A stretch of DNA of 64,000 nucleotides, from NCBI GenBank assembly GCA_014138095.1, contig JACGXE010000005.1, forward strand, positions 310,001-374,000, read 5' to 3'. This stretch comes from Ochrobactrum sp. RH2CCR150 (GTDB taxonomy: Bacteria > Pseudomonadota > Alphaproteobacteria > Rhizobiales > Rhizobiaceae). Below are positions 1 to 10,204 of this stretch, piece after piece (position 1 is the first letter of the stretch; each line of letters begins with the position of its first letter). The notes beneath the pieces are model-generated. The model did not search any database. It worked only from the letters and a program-made list of their open reading frames with translations, and was not told the DNA's origin. A program made the translations under genes and the position numbers.

Positions 1-129
1 AGCGTGTCGGTCTGGGCAGGTTTTGGCATGTTGCTGCGCAACTGGCTGGACGATCCGGTGCGTCTCAAATGGTTCAACATCGCTATGGCCTTGCTGCTTA
101 TCGCAAGCCTTTGGCCGATGTTAAGGTAA
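1..129 (+). CDS. LysE/RhtB-type exporter, C-terminal end (partial)
   Basis: An open frame enters from the left edge and stops with TAA at 127-129, giving 42 residues. The tail has a short basic loop (RNWLDDPVRLKWFN) followed by a hydrophobic helix ending in SLWPMLR, which is the usual end of LysE/RhtB amino-acid exporters. Only the last transmembrane helix is present, so the family call is tentative and no substrate can be inferred. It lies 19 bases before the dehydratase gene on the same strand and may share its transcript. Confidence 0.55.
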   Translation, partial: SVSVWAGFGMLLRNWLDDPVRLKWFNIAMALLLIASLWPMLR

Positions 130-148
130 TACAATCAGGAGCATGAGC

Positions 149-1117
149 ATGTCGGCACTTCCAACTTATGACGATGTTGCATCCGCAGCGAGCCAGATCG
201 AAGGTCACGCGTTTCATACGCCGGTTCTGACCTCGACGGCGCTGAATGACGAGACCGGCGCAGAGTTCTTTTTCAAGGTGGAAAGTCTGCAGCGCATCGG
301 CGCGTTCAAGTTTCGTGGCGCATTCAATGCCCTGTCGCGCTTCAGTGACGAGCAGAAGAAGCGCGGCGTGATCGCGTTTTCGTCGGGCAACCATGCGCAG
401 GCCGTAGCCTTGTCGGCAAAGCTGCTTGGCATTTCCGCCACCATATTGATGCCGGAAGATGCGCCCCAGTCGAAGCTCGAGGCAACGCGCGGCTATGGCG
501 CCAATGTGATCACGTTCAATCGCTATAAGGATGACCGCGACGCCCTTACGAACCGTCTGGCGGAGGAGGGCGGTCTGACCCTGATCCCGCCCTATAATCA
601 CCCGCATATCATTGCAGGACAAGGCACGGCGACCAAGGAATTGATCGAGGAAGTGGGTCCGCTCGACGCGCTTTTCGTCTGTGTCGGCGGCGGCGGGTTG
701 ATTGCCGGATCGGCGCTGGCTGCCAAGGCGCTTTCGCCCGATTGCGCCGTCTACGGCGTCGAGCCGGAAGCGGGGAATGACGTCCAACAGTCGCTGCGTG
801 CGGGTAAGATTGTGCGCATCGACACGCCGCAGACGCTGGCCGATGGCGCGCAGACGCAAGCGCCGGGCGATCTGACCTTTGCGATCATTCGCGAGAAGGT
901 GACGGATGTGCTGACAGTCAGCGATCAGGCGCTTGTCGACGGCATGAAGTTCTTTGCCCGGCAGATGAAGCTGGTGGTCGAACCGACCGGCTGTCTGGCC
1001 TTCGCCGGTGCCCGCCAGATTGCGGATCAATTGCGCGGAAAGCGGGTGGGCGTGATCGTCAGCGGCGGCAATGTCGACCTCTCCCGCTATACCGCTCTCC
1101 TGAATACAGCTGTTTGA
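149..1117 (+). CDS. PLP-dependent serine/threonine dehydratase
   Basis: A 322-residue fold-type II PLP enzyme of the threonine/serine dehydratase family. It should deaminate threonine or serine (or hydroxyaspartate) in the cytoplasm. The PLP lysine lies in GAFKFRGA (Lys54), the substrate loop is SSGNHAQ (78-84), and the phosphate-binding glycine loop GGGG is at 180-183. There is no C-terminal ACT regulatory domain, so this is the short catabolic type rather than feedback-controlled biosynthetic IlvA. Start: an AGGAG at 137-141 fits the ATG at 149 (7-base spacing) and is too close to the in-frame ATG at 143. The exact substrate (threonine, serine or threo-3-hydroxyaspartate) cannot be told from sequence. 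Confidence 0.88.
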   Translation: MSALPTYDDVASAASQIEGHAFHTPVLTSTALNDETGAEFFFKVESLQRIGAFKFRGAFNALSRFSDEQKKRGVIAFSSGNHAQAVALSAKLLGISATILMPEDAPQSKLEATRGYGANVITFNRYKDDRDALTNRLAEEGGLTLIPPYNHPHIIAGQGTATKELIEEVGPLDALFVCVGGGGLIAGSALAAKALSPDCAVYGVEPEAGNDVQQSLRAGKIVRIDTPQTLADGAQTQAPGDLTFAIIREKVTDVLTVSDQALVDGMKFFARQMKLVVEPTGCLAFAGARQIADQLRGKRVGVIVSGGNVDLSRYTALLNTAV

Positions 1118-1165
1118 TCACGGTTTGATCTTGTTTTCAGGTCGCGAATCCTGTCTGAAAGAGCC

Positions 1166-2287
1166 ATGCAGTTTTCACCGGAACAGGATCAGGCGCTCAA
1201 GGCCGTGGGACAATGGCTGAAAGACGGCCGTAGTCCCATTTTCAGGCTGTTCGGCTATGCCGGAACGGGCAAGACGACACTTGCGCGCTATTTCGCGGAA
1301 CATGTCGATGGCGATGTGCAGTTTGCTGCCTTTACCGGCAAGGCGGCGCAGGTCCTGCGTTCCAAGGGCGCGAGCAATGCGCGCACGCTGCATTCGCTGA
1401 TCTATCGGCCGCGCGGCGAGGAAGCTATCGAGGACGAGACGACGGGCAAGACGTCCATCGCGCCGACATTCTCGCTCAACCGGCAAAGCCCTGTTGCCAA
1501 GGCGGCAATGATCGTGGTCGACGAATGCTCGATGGTGGACGAGGCGCTCGGGCGCGATCTCATGAGCTTCGGAACGCCGATTCTTGTGCTCGGCGATCCC
1601 GGCCAGTTGCCACCGATCTCGGGCGGCGGTTTTTTCACCGAACATGAGCCGAACTATCTGCTCACCGAAATTCATCGTCAGGCGCAGGACAATCCGATTA
1701 TCCGCATGGCGCTTGATGTCCGGGAAGGGCGCGAATTGCCTTATGGCGATCACGGCGCGGCGAAGGTCATCAGCAAGAACGAAGTCAATCAGGAGATGGT
1801 GCTGAAGGCGGATCAGGTGCTTGTCGGCACCAATCGCACGCGCCGTCGCTACAATCAGCGCCTGCGTGAGTTGAAGGGCTTTACGGCGGATTATCCACAA
1901 GCGGGCGACAAGCTGGTCTGTCTGCGCAACGATCCGGCCAAGGGCCTGCTCAACGGGTCGCTCTGGAAGGTCATGACCTCATCCAAGGAAACCGTGAAGC
2001 CGGGGATCAATCTTCTGGTTGCGCCGGAAGACGATGATCGCGGCGTCGCCAAGATCAAGCTGTTGAAAGCGCAGTTCGAAGACCCGGATAGCGAAATTCC
2101 CTGGCAGACCAAGAAGCGCTACGACGATTTCGACTATGGCTATGCGCTGACGGTGCACAAGGCGCAGGGTTCGCAGTGGGACGATGTCGTGCTGTTCGAT
2201 GAAAGCTTTGCTTTTCGCGATACGCGTGAGCGCTGGCTTTATACAGCCATTACGCGTGCGGCTGAACGGCTGACGATTGTAAAATAA
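1166..2287 (+). CDS. RecD-like ATP-dependent DNA helicase / AAA ATPase
   Basis: A 373-residue superfamily 1 helicase-like ATPase. Visible motifs are Walker A GYAGTGKTT (30-38), Walker B VVDE (117-120), motif III GDPGQLPPI, and the C-terminal UvrD/RecD motifs YALTVHKAQGSQWDD and YTAITRA. It is shorter than exonuclease V RecD or RecD2 and has no N-terminal extension, so it matches the stand-alone RecD-like proteins common in Rhizobiales. A role in DNA repair or end processing is inferred from the family. It ends at 2287, directly abutting the stop codon of the convergent SpoIIAA-like gene. Confidence 0.85.
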   Translation: MQFSPEQDQALKAVGQWLKDGRSPIFRLFGYAGTGKTTLARYFAEHVDGDVQFAAFTGKAAQVLRSKGASNARTLHSLIYRPRGEEAIEDETTGKTSIAPTFSLNRQSPVAKAAMIVVDECSMVDEALGRDLMSFGTPILVLGDPGQLPPISGGGFFTEHEPNYLLTEIHRQAQDNPIIRMALDVREGRELPYGDHGAAKVISKNEVNQEMVLKADQVLVGTNRTRRRYNQRLRELKGFTADYPQAGDKLVCLRNDPAKGLLNGSLWKVMTSSKETVKPGINLLVAPEDDDRGVAKIKLLKAQFEDPDSEIPWQTKKRYDDFDYGYALTVHKAQGSQWDDVVLFDESFAFRDTRERWLYTAITRAAERLTIVK

Positions 2288-2689
2288 TCAGCTTTCGACC
2301 GGTTTCGCGCTCAGCCACTCCCATGCGTCCTGTTCTTCATCGGTTTCGAAAGAACGCATTTCTATGGAGAGGAAGGGCTGCATCAGGGTGATGCTGGCCT
2401 GAATCCATAATGGCCCGCCGACAATCGCATAGCGCCGCAGATGCTTGAGCGATTTTGAACGCATCGACAGCATGCTTTCGGAAAAGGCCGCAGTCCAGTC
2501 CACACCTTCATAGCCGGCGAGGCGGATCAGGAGATCAATCTCGTCAAACTGCTCATAGGCCGCGTCGAGCAGACCGTAGAGATTCTCCAGCGATGAATCG
2601 TCCAGATGCCCTTCAATGGCAAAGGCGAATACATCATTCCGGTCTGTGGGAATGCGGCGGACGACGGGGATGTCCTCATTGCGCATCAT
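2288..2689 (-). CDS. SpoIIAA-like / STAS-fold protein
   Basis: A 133-residue soluble protein without signal peptide or membrane helix. The pattern [17 protein letters not shown] followed by [17 protein letters not shown] and a later [17 protein letters not shown] matches the SpoIIAA-like (DUF3478-type) family, which has a STAS-like fold. The function of these proteins is unknown; the fold suggests protein or lipid binding. Its stop codon touches the stop of the convergent helicase gene with no bases between. The start at 2689 gives MMRNEDIP; the second Met is equally possible. Confidence 0.75.
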   Translation of the reverse strand: MMRNEDIPVVRRIPTDRNDVFAFAIEGHLDDSSLENLYGLLDAAYEQFDEIDLLIRLAGYEGVDWTAAFSESMLSMRSKSLKHLRRYAIVGGPLWIQASITLMQPFLSIEMRSFETDEEQDAWEWLSAKPVES

Positions 2690-2938
2690 CGGTCTCCAGG
2701 TGTCGTTCTATCATCAATCCTTCAATCGAGCCCTTGGTGGGACAGGATTCAAACGCCTGGACCGGGTGAAAGGTTGCGGATTGTTGTTCCAATTTCAGCG
2801 CGGAACAGCTTGCCTCATGCTCGAAAGGCGGGAAACGGCAACATTTGGGGATGGGGGATCGGGTGCGACGGGAAAACACTCACACTTTCCTGCGGCGGGC
2901 GATATAAAGCGAAAACCGATAACGGGAGAAGCGCCTCC

Positions 2939-3679
2939 ATGCCTGCGAAATTATCTGTCAATCTCAATGCCATTGCCATGCTGCGCAACCGCCGCGATCT
3001 GCCCTGGCCGAGTGTCACCGGTCTTGGACGGATAGCCCTCGCAGCCGGGGCTGCGGGCTTGACGGTGCATCCGCGACCGGACCAGCGCCACATCCGTTTT
3101 TCCGATCTCGGCGATATTCGTGCATTGATCGACGATGAATTTCCGCAGGCTGAATTCAACATCGAGGGTTTTCCGAGCGAAGCTTTCTTGGAACTGGTTG
3201 AAAAGCATCAGCCGGAACAGGTGACACTGGTGCCGGATGATCCGACGCAGGCCACTTCGGACCACGGCTGGGATTTTCTATCCAAGGCTGACTATCTTGC
3301 ACCCATCGTGGCGCGGCTGAAGAAGGGCGGCATGCGCGTTTCGCTGTTCGCCGATCCCGATCCGCTGGGCTATGACAAGGCCAAGGCTCTTGGCGCTGAC
3401 CGGCTGGAATTCTACACGGGCCCTTACGGCGCGACCTATGACGACCCGGCAGCGGCAGCGCGTGAGCTGGACCGGATAGGCAAAGCCGCTGAAGCCGCGA
3501 CGGCACTCGGTCTTGAAGTCAATGCCGGTCATGATTTGACGGTTGAAAATCTTCCCGCACTGGTCAAGCGCATACCACAATTGAAAGAAGTTTCCATCGG
3601 ACATGGATTGACGGCGGACGCTTTGACGTATGGTATGGCGACGACAGTGGCACGTTTCATCGCTGCTTTGGCTGGGTAA
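2939..3679 (+). CDS. pdxJ: Pyridoxine 5'-phosphate synthase
   Basis: PdxJ (246 aa) condenses 1-deoxy-D-xylulose 5-phosphate with 3-amino-2-oxopropyl phosphate to pyridoxine 5'-phosphate, the last ring-forming step of the DXP-dependent vitamin B6 route. Diagnostic segments are the N-terminal [58 protein letters not shown] and the terminal [13 protein letters not shown]. The start at 2939 follows a GGGAG at about 2924-2928 and gives the family's normal length. An upstream in-frame extension is open but carries no conserved sequence. Several PLP enzymes are encoded nearby, but no operon with them is apparent. Confidence 0.96.
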   Translation: MPAKLSVNLNAIAMLRNRRDLPWPSVTGLGRIALAAGAAGLTVHPRPDQRHIRFSDLGDIRALIDDEFPQAEFNIEGFPSEAFLELVEKHQPEQVTLVPDDPTQATSDHGWDFLSKADYLAPIVARLKKGGMRVSLFADPDPLGYDKAKALGADRLEFYTGPYGATYDDPAAAARELDRIGKAAEAATALGLEVNAGHDLTVENLPALVKRIPQLKEVSIGHGLTADALTYGMATTVARFIAALAG

Positions 3680-4062
3680 TTGGTGCATTCAATGCGCTCT
3701 GTGCATGGCTTGCATGCAAGCTTTGCAAAAAGCGCATTTGTGCCAAAGCTCAACAAGCTATAGGCGTCCGCGGCTGGTTCTATCCGCGTCGGGGGCGCGC
3801 AGGAACGTATGAGGGAAGCATTGATACAGTTTTCCGAAGTCCGCATTCCACATCGATGCGCCATGGCGAGTTTCGCCTTGCGGTTTTCATCGAAGCGATT
3901 CGTTTCTGTCGTTCGGTCCGGTGATTATGATTGAACCTGATTGGGGCAAGGTGCGGCACGGTTGTTGCAATCCGCAATCTTTTGCGGGCGTTCCTGTGAG
4001 TGGACTCCACATAATATGATTTCCAGCCAGAATGACTTCAGGACGTTGCGAGGTGTCTGCAA
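3680..4062 (+). other. Intergenic region before kup
   Basis: Holds 383 bases with no credible gene. It contains a perfect 14-bp palindrome GCTTGCATGCAAGC at 3708-3721, about 350 bp ahead of kup, and a small CCGCAA/TTGCGG hairpin near 3971-3986. A GAGG about 8 bases before 4063 serves as the kup ribosome binding site. No convincing sigma-70 promoter was picked out. Confidence 0.5.
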
Positions 4063-6045
4063 ATGAGCGATGAGCTGAACGGCCAGAACGCGCAATCGCA
4101 ACCCACCCCGCAGGACGCAGCCACAGCGCCGCTTGTTGGCGGTGCGGCAGGCTCTGAAACCGGCTTTGCCACCGAAGAGAACGACCATCATAATGACAGC
4201 ATGAAGACGCTGGTGTTGGGCGCTCTCGGTGTCGTCTATGGCGATATCGGCACCAGCCCGATCTACGCCTTCCGTGAGGCGCTGCACGCTGCGGCTTCCG
4301 ACGGAGTTCTGTCCCGACCGGATATTCTTGGCGTCGTGTCGCTGATCTTCTGGGCGCTGACGCTGGTCGTCACGATCAAATATGTCCTGTTCGTGCTGCG
4401 CGCCGACAATAACGGCGAAGGCGGTATCCTCTCGCTGATGGCGCTGGTGCGTGGCGCGTTGAAGGGACGTCCCAATCTCATTCTCGGTGTCGGCATTGTC
4501 GGCGCGGCATTGTTCTTCGGCGATGCAGTCATTACGCCCGCCATTTCCGTGCTTTCCGCCATGGAAGGTCTGGAAATCGTTGCACCCAGCCTCACACCGT
4601 TTGTGGTTCCCATCACCGTTGTCATCCTTGTGACGCTGTTTTCGGTGCAAAAGCTTGGCACGGGCAGGGTGGCTATCGTGTTCGGGCCAATCATGGCGAT
4701 CTGGTTTCTGGCGCTTGGCGCTTCGGGCCTCTGGCATATTTTCGACGACCCGACCGTGATCGCCGCGCTTAATCCCTATTATGCACTGCATTTTCTTATC
4801 ATCAGCCCGGGTATCGCCTTCATTACGGTCGGCGCGGTTTTCCTCGCCATGACGGGTGCGGAAGCGCTTTATGCCGATCTCGGCCATTTCGGGCGCAAGC
4901 CCATTGTGCGTGCCTGGCTGTGGATCGTGTTTCCGTGCTTGGTGCTCAATTATTTCGGACAAGCTGCCTTCATCCTGTCGCATGGTGAGGCGGCTGCATT
5001 GCCGTTCTTCCAGATGTTACCGGATTTCGCCTTGTTACCGATGGTGCTACTCGCCACGGCAGCAACGGTGATCGCCAGTCAGGCCGTCATCACCGGAGCC
5101 TATTCGGTGGCGCGACAGGCGGTGCAGCTCAATATTCTGCCGCGTCTTGAAATTCAGCATACGTCTGAAAAGCTGCACGGACAGATCTATATTCCGCGCG
5201 TCAATCTGCTGCTCGGCCTTGCCGTGGTCATTCTGGTGCTGGGCTTCGAGAAGTCGACCAATCTGGCCGCTGCCTATGGCATCGCGGTTACCGGCAATAT
5301 GCTGGTGACGACCGTACTGCTCTATATCGTCATGACACGGATCTGGAAGTGGCCGGTGGGTCGCGCCCTGCCTTTGATGCTGGGCTTCCTGCTGATCGAC
5401 ATCATGTTCTTCAGCGCCAACATCATCAAGGTGCATGAAGGCGGCTGGGCTTCGATCGGCATTGCAGCTGTGCTCGTCATCATCATGTGGACCTGGGTGA
5501 GGGGCACGCGGCATCTCTTCCTCAAGACGCGCAAGGGCGAAGTGCCGCTTGACCTCATCGTCGAGCAGATGGCAAAGCGTCCGCCAACGATTGTACCGGG
5601 AACAGCCGTCTTTCTGACGGGCGATCCGAAAAGTGCGCCAACCGCGCTGATGCACAGTCTGAAGCATTACAAGGTCCTGCATCAGAACAATGTCATCCTG
5701 ACCGTCGTCACGGCTTCGAAGCCGTGGGTCTCGAGCGCGGATCGCGCCCGCGTCTCGCAATATAACGAGCGATTCATGCAGGTGACGCTTAAATTCGGCT
5801 ATATGCAGCAGCCGAATATTCCGCGCGCTCTTGGCCTTTGCCGCAAGCTTGGCTGGAAGTTCGACATTATGACGACGTCTTTCTTCCTGTCGCGTCGCTC
5901 GCTCAAGGCGTCGGTGCATTCCGGCATGCCTTTATGGCAGGATAAGCTATTTATTCTGTTGGCACGCACCGCATCCGACGCGACCGAATATTTCCAGATT
6001 CCAACCGGCCGCGTGGTGGAAATCGGCACGCAGGTGAATATCTGA
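4063..6045 (+). CDS. kup: Kup-family potassium uptake protein
   Basis: A 660-residue inner-membrane K+/H+ symporter of the KUP/HAK/KT family. The first helix carries the hallmark LGVVYGDIGTSPIYAFREA, followed by NNGEGGILSLMAL and GDAVITPAISVLSAMEGL. About twelve hydrophobic helices span residues 45-500, and a cytosolic C-terminal domain (about 505-660) ends in GRVVEIGTQVNI. The first 45 residues are a polar Gln/Ala-rich extension that is longer than in E. coli Kup. The gene stands alone and ends at a strong terminator (6079-6127). Constitutive K+ uptake is the family's known role. Confidence 0.95.
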   Translation: MSDELNGQNAQSQPTPQDAATAPLVGGAAGSETGFATEENDHHNDSMKTLVLGALGVVYGDIGTSPIYAFREALHAAASDGVLSRPDILGVVSLIFWALTLVVTIKYVLFVLRADNNGEGGILSLMALVRGALKGRPNLILGVGIVGAALFFGDAVITPAISVLSAMEGLEIVAPSLTPFVVPITVVILVTLFSVQKLGTGRVAIVFGPIMAIWFLALGASGLWHIFDDPTVIAALNPYYALHFLIISPGIAFITVGAVFLAMTGAEALYADLGHFGRKPIVRAWLWIVFPCLVLNYFGQAAFILSHGEAAALPFFQMLPDFALLPMVLLATAATVIASQAVITGAYSVARQAVQLNILPRLEIQHTSEKLHGQIYIPRVNLLLGLAVVILVLGFEKSTNLAAAYGIAVTGNMLVTTVLLYIVMTRIWKWPVGRALPLMLGFLLIDIMFFSANIIKVHEGGWASIGIAAVLVIIMWTWVRGTRHLFLKTRKGEVPLDLIVEQMAKRPPTIVPGTAVFLTGDPKSAPTALMHSLKHYKVLHQNNVILTVVTASKPWVSSADRARVSQYNERFMQVTLKFGYMQQPNIPRALGLCRKLGWKFDIMTTSFFLSRRSLKASVHSGMPLWQDKLFILLARTASDATEYFQIPTGRVVEIGTQVNI

Positions 6046-6078
6046 TCGGGAATTCGCTTTAACAGGCTGTGGTTTATC

Positions 6079-6127
6079 AGGGCGTTATCTGAGAATTTGA
6101 TTCCGGATGACGCCCTAATTTTTTGTT
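6079..6127 (+). terminator. Rho-independent terminator after kup
   Basis: An 11-bp stem pairs AGGGCGTTATC (6079-6089) with GATGACGCCCT (6106-6116), with one G-U pair, and is followed by AATTTTTTG. It lies 34 bases after the kup stop. Confidence 0.85.
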
Positions 6128-6265
6128 TTCTCTGCTATTTTTACGCAGCCGCTTAGTTCAAGCGCGCTATTGGCAGCGACATCTTTAGTATGCGCCTTCG
6201 CCCTCCGAATTTCTCAAAAATCTCGCTTGACCGCCTATGCGGCAAGGTCTAATAGAATGGGAACC

Positions 6266-6279
6266 GTACCGTACGGTAC
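6266..6279. promoter_or_regulatory. Palindromic operator, probable TetR autoregulatory site
   Basis: The perfect 14-bp palindrome GTACCGTACGGTAC lies 19 bases before the GTG start of the TetR gene, just upstream of its AAGAGGAGG ribosome binding site. Perfect short palindromes in this position are typical of TetR-family self-repression. That this protein binds it is inference. Confidence 0.6.
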
Positions 6280-6297
6280 AAGAGGAGGAAGTAACCC

Positions 6298-6939
6298 GTG
6301 ACTGATGGTAGCGACGAATTGCAGGCTCAAAAGCAGCAGGCTCTTTCGCCGCGTCAGAACGATGTTCTGGAGCAGGCGTTGCGCCTTCTTGTTGAAGGCG
6401 GAGACCGCGCTTTGACGACGGCGAGCATTGCGCGTGCCGCCAACTGTTCCAAGGAAAGCCTCTATAAATGGTTTGGCGACCGCGACGGTCTTTTGACGGC
6501 GATGGTTCGCTGGCAGGCCTCCAAGGTTCGCGTTGTGCCGCTGGCGCGCGAGAAGCTTGATGCGGAATCGCTTTTCTCAAGTCTGGAGCACTTTGCCCGC
6601 GACTGGTTGCTGGTGCTTTCGGGGCGCACGTCGATTGCGCTTAACCGTCTGGCGGTCAGCCATGCGGCATCGGGCAAGTCGGCGCTGGGCGATATCGTTC
6701 TCTCCAACGGACCGGTGGCCATGGCCAAGCGCCTGATGCCGATCCTTGAAATGGGGATGGAAGCCAAGCTGCTTGCTTTCGACGATATCGACGAAGCATT
6801 TCGCACGTTCTTCGGGCTTGTGGTCCGGGACATGCAAATCCGGTTGCTGTTGGGCGACCGGCTGGAACTGACTGACGACGTGGTCATCCGGGACGCCCGG
6901 CGCGCCACAAAGCAGTTTTTCGCTCTGTATGGAGCCTAA
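6298..6939 (+). CDS. TetR/AcrR-family transcriptional regulator
   Basis: A 213-residue one-component regulator. The N-terminal TetR DNA-binding domain spans about 18-65 (VLEQALRLLVEGGDRALTT then SIARAANCSKESLYKWFGDRDGLL), and the C-terminal ligand/dimer domain follows. The start is GTG at 6298, preceded by AAGAGGAGG at about 6280-6289. The palindrome at 6266-6279 suggests autoregulation. It precedes ilvC by 57 bases on the same strand, so control of ilvC, directly or by read-through, is possible but unproven. The effector is unknown. Confidence 0.88.
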   Translation: MTDGSDELQAQKQQALSPRQNDVLEQALRLLVEGGDRALTTASIARAANCSKESLYKWFGDRDGLLTAMVRWQASKVRVVPLAREKLDAESLFSSLEHFARDWLLVLSGRTSIALNRLAVSHAASGKSALGDIVLSNGPVAMAKRLMPILEMGMEAKLLAFDDIDEAFRTFFGLVVRDMQIRLLLGDRLELTDDVVIRDARRATKQFFALYGA

Positions 6940-6993
6940 TCAGATCGGCTGACGCAAGAAGGCCAGAGAATAAACTGGAAACGAAGGGAATAG

Positions 6994-8016
<1,023 letters not shown>

Positions 8017-8047
8017 TCCTTCGAGCTTCCATGACGAGTAAAAAGAG

Positions 8048-8075
8048 GGGGCGTTTCAAACGCCCCTTCATTACT
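8048..8075 (+). terminator. Terminator after ilvC
   Basis: The self-complementary GGGGCGTTTCAAACGCCCC at 8048-8066 is followed by TTCATTACTT. The U-tract is weak, so efficiency is uncertain. Confidence 0.6.
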
Positions 8076-8330
8076 TGACGCTGAATGGTTGGATTGATCG
8101 CGATTAAGCCGCGAACGAAAAGAACCAAAACACAGCGCCAGCTTTCCGTTTCATGCACGTCGAAGGCCAAAAGAATTTCGAATAGCTTTATTCCATAGAA
8201 GCATGGGAAAAGCTGTTCTCGTTGGATAAAAATTGCGCTAGAGCTTCCCCCTATTAGCTAGGGTTTGAGGAGATCTGGCTAGTACGAATTCCATCAGATG
8301 GATGGTTAAGTCTAATTGAGGAGATTTCCC
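8067..8330 (+). other. Intergenic region before the aminotransferase gene
   Basis: Contains no gene. Two short inverted repeats are visible: CCCTA-N5-TAGGG just before the leader and CCATC-A-GATGG about 35 bases before the start codon. Either could be an operator; no regulator is encoded next to it. Confidence 0.35.
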
Positions 8331-9563
8331 GTGTTGGACTGGGAAAATGTTTTTGCAACGCGCTCCAAACGCATGCGCGCATCGGAAATCCGTGAACTTC
8401 TGAAGCTTCTGGAACGCCCGGACATTATTTCGTTTGCCGGTGGCATTCCCGACCCGGCGCTGTTCCCGCATGAAGCTTTCCAGGCTGCCTATAAGGAAAC
8501 GCTGACGGGCGCGGAAGCAAATGCCGCGCTGCAATATTCGGTATCCGAAGGTTACAAGCCGCTGCGCACATGGCTCGTCGGCGAGTTGGCCAAGATCGGC
8601 ATTCCCTGCACCGAGGACAATGTTTTCATCACCTCGGGTTCGCAGCAGGCGCTCGACTATCTCGGCAAGCTGTTCATTTCGCCCAATGATACCGCGTTGG
8701 TGACTGCGCCGACCTATCTCGGCGCTTTGCAGGCATTCAATGCCTATGAGCCGACCTACGATACGCTGTCGATCACGGGCAACCGCACGCCTGAATCCTA
8801 TGCGCAGGCCGCTGAAAAGGCGGGCGGCAAGGTGAAGTTTAGCTATCTGTCGGCTGATTTCTCGAATCCGACCGGCGAAACCGTCGATCTGGCTGGCCGT
8901 GAAAAGCTTCTGGCGCAGGCCGACGAGCTGAATATCCCGATCATTGAAGACGCAGCCTATCAATATCTGCGCTACAATGGTGAAGCCATCCCGCCGATCC
9001 TTTCGCTCGACATCGCCCGCAATGGCGGCGACATCGAAAAGACCCGCACCATCTATTGCGGCTCGTTCTCGAAGACCCTCGCACCGGGTCTGCGCGTCGG
9101 TTATGTGGTTGCCTCGAAGAACGTTATCCGCAAGCTCGTGCTCATGAAGCAGGCGGCTGATCTTCATTCTTCGACCATCAACCAGATCGCGATCCATCAT
9201 GTCGCGACGCATGGCTTCGATGCGCAGGTTGCCAAGGTGGCCAAGGTCTACAAGCATCGCCGCGACCGCATGCTGGACGCCCTTGCCAAATATATGCCGG
9301 AAGGCACCAGCTGGACCAAGCCTGAAGGCGGCATGTTTATCTGGGTCACGGTGCCGGAAGGCATGGATGGCGCACAGCTGCTGGCATCGTCCATTGAGAC
9401 CGAGAAGGTCGCTTTCGTTCCGGGTAAGGCATTCTTCGCTGATGCCAGCGGCGCAAATACGCTGCGTCTCAGCTATTCGTGCGCCAATGACGAAATGATC
9501 GACGAAGGCATCATGCGGCTTGGCCGCCTGATCCGCACGCACAGCAAGGCTGCTGCTGCCTGA
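8331..9563 (+). CDS. PLP-dependent aminotransferase, class I (LysN/2-aminoadipate type)
   Basis: A 410-residue fold-type I aminotransferase resembling the free-standing catalytic half of MocR proteins and 2-aminoadipate aminotransferases. Visible features are the N-terminal ISFAGGIPDPALFP, the cofactor-loop TSGSQQALDYLGKLF, LSADFSNPTGE, EDAAYQYLRYNG, and the PLP lysine in YCGSFSKTLAPGLRVGY. The start is GTG at 8331, 7 bases after GAGGAG (8318-8323); an upstream TTG at 8316 would place the Shine-Dalgarno inside the gene. Substrate cannot be fixed from sequence; broad aromatic or branched-chain activity is known in the family. Confidence 0.88.
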   Translation: MLDWENVFATRSKRMRASEIRELLKLLERPDIISFAGGIPDPALFPHEAFQAAYKETLTGAEANAALQYSVSEGYKPLRTWLVGELAKIGIPCTEDNVFITSGSQQALDYLGKLFISPNDTALVTAPTYLGALQAFNAYEPTYDTLSITGNRTPESYAQAAEKAGGKVKFSYLSADFSNPTGETVDLAGREKLLAQADELNIPIIEDAAYQYLRYNGEAIPPILSLDIARNGGDIEKTRTIYCGSFSKTLAPGLRVGYVVASKNVIRKLVLMKQAADLHSSTINQIAIHHVATHGFDAQVAKVAKVYKHRRDRMLDALAKYMPEGTSWTKPEGGMFIWVTVPEGMDGAQLLASSIETEKVAFVPGKAFFADASGANTLRLSYSCANDEMIDEGIMRLGRLIRTHSKAAAA

Positions 9564-9579
9564 TCATCGGAAGAGAATT

Positions 9580-9608
9580 AAAAAGGCCGGGTTTATCCCG
9601 GCCTTTTT
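9580..9608. terminator. Bidirectional terminator
   Basis: A 12-bp stem AAAAAGGCCGGG/CCCGGCCTTTTT (9580-9591 with 9597-9608) and a TTTAT loop. The A- and T-tracts flank it on both sides, so it can end both the aminotransferase and the convergent BA14K gene. Confidence 0.92.
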
Positions 9609-9622
9609 CATTGGTTCGTCTT

Positions 9623-10045
9623 TTATTGAAATGGTGAGTTGCAGCTGGTGCGCGGGCCGGCGAGCGGCTGATACGTGTCATCGGAGCTGCGGTAGCTTTG
9701 ATAGCGATTTGAGCACCACTGCATGTGATTGACGCTCGGCCCCAAGCGCTGAACCTGCGGACGGGTCGATGGGCGCACATCCAGCGGTTCGCCGTTCTTG
9801 TAACGCAACACACCTTCGCCGGAGATATAGCTTTCACTGTTACGGCAGGTGACCGAGCCGTAGCATCCCGGCGAATTCGGGCCAGGGCGATTGGTATTCG
9901 AATTCGGATTGACGATCGGCGGTCTGGCTGGCTGCAAGGATGGCAGATAGGGCGTCTTGCGCAATTCGACAGCCATAGTCGGCACGGCAAATCCGACCGC
10001 AAACAGGCTCGAAATCATGGCTGCGCACAGGGCTTTCTTGAGCAT
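9623..10045 (-). CDS. BA14K-family secreted protein
   Basis: A 140-residue exported protein. A signal peptide covers about residues 1-25 ([20 protein letters not shown], then TMA before VELRK). The middle is Pro/Asn-rich. The C-terminus carries the BA14K pattern, a Cys-x2[17 protein letters not shown] segment ending in a second Cys, which matches the immunoreactive lectin-like BA14K family of Brucella and relatives. Start: Met at 10045 begins the signal peptide; a longer version from 10081 adds a basic segment with no support. Lectin-like binding is known for the family but not provable here. Confidence 0.82.
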   Translation of the reverse strand: MLKKALCAAMISSLFAVGFAVPTMAVELRKTPYLPSLQPARPPIVNPNSNTNRPGPNSPGCYGSVTCRNSESYISGEGVLRYKNGEPLDVRPSTRPQVQRLGPSVNHMQWCSNRYQSYRSSDDTYQPLAGPRTSCNSPFQ

Positions 10046-10204
10046 TACGACCTTTGCCTTTCGTGCATGGCGTGCGGGCATTCGCTATCGCCATACACCC
10101 AATATGGGTGTTTTATCTTCCAAAATCATCCGCTCGGGGGAAAAATACCGGCGCGGCCAAGAAGTCCTTGCCAATCGCGATGCAAGTGGCGAGATTGCTG
10201 GCAC

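Noticed and set aside
3925-4983. Long minus-strand open frame of about 350 codons over kup
   Set aside because: It runs antisense to a clear transporter gene, has His/Asp/Arg-heavy shadow composition and no recognisable motif.
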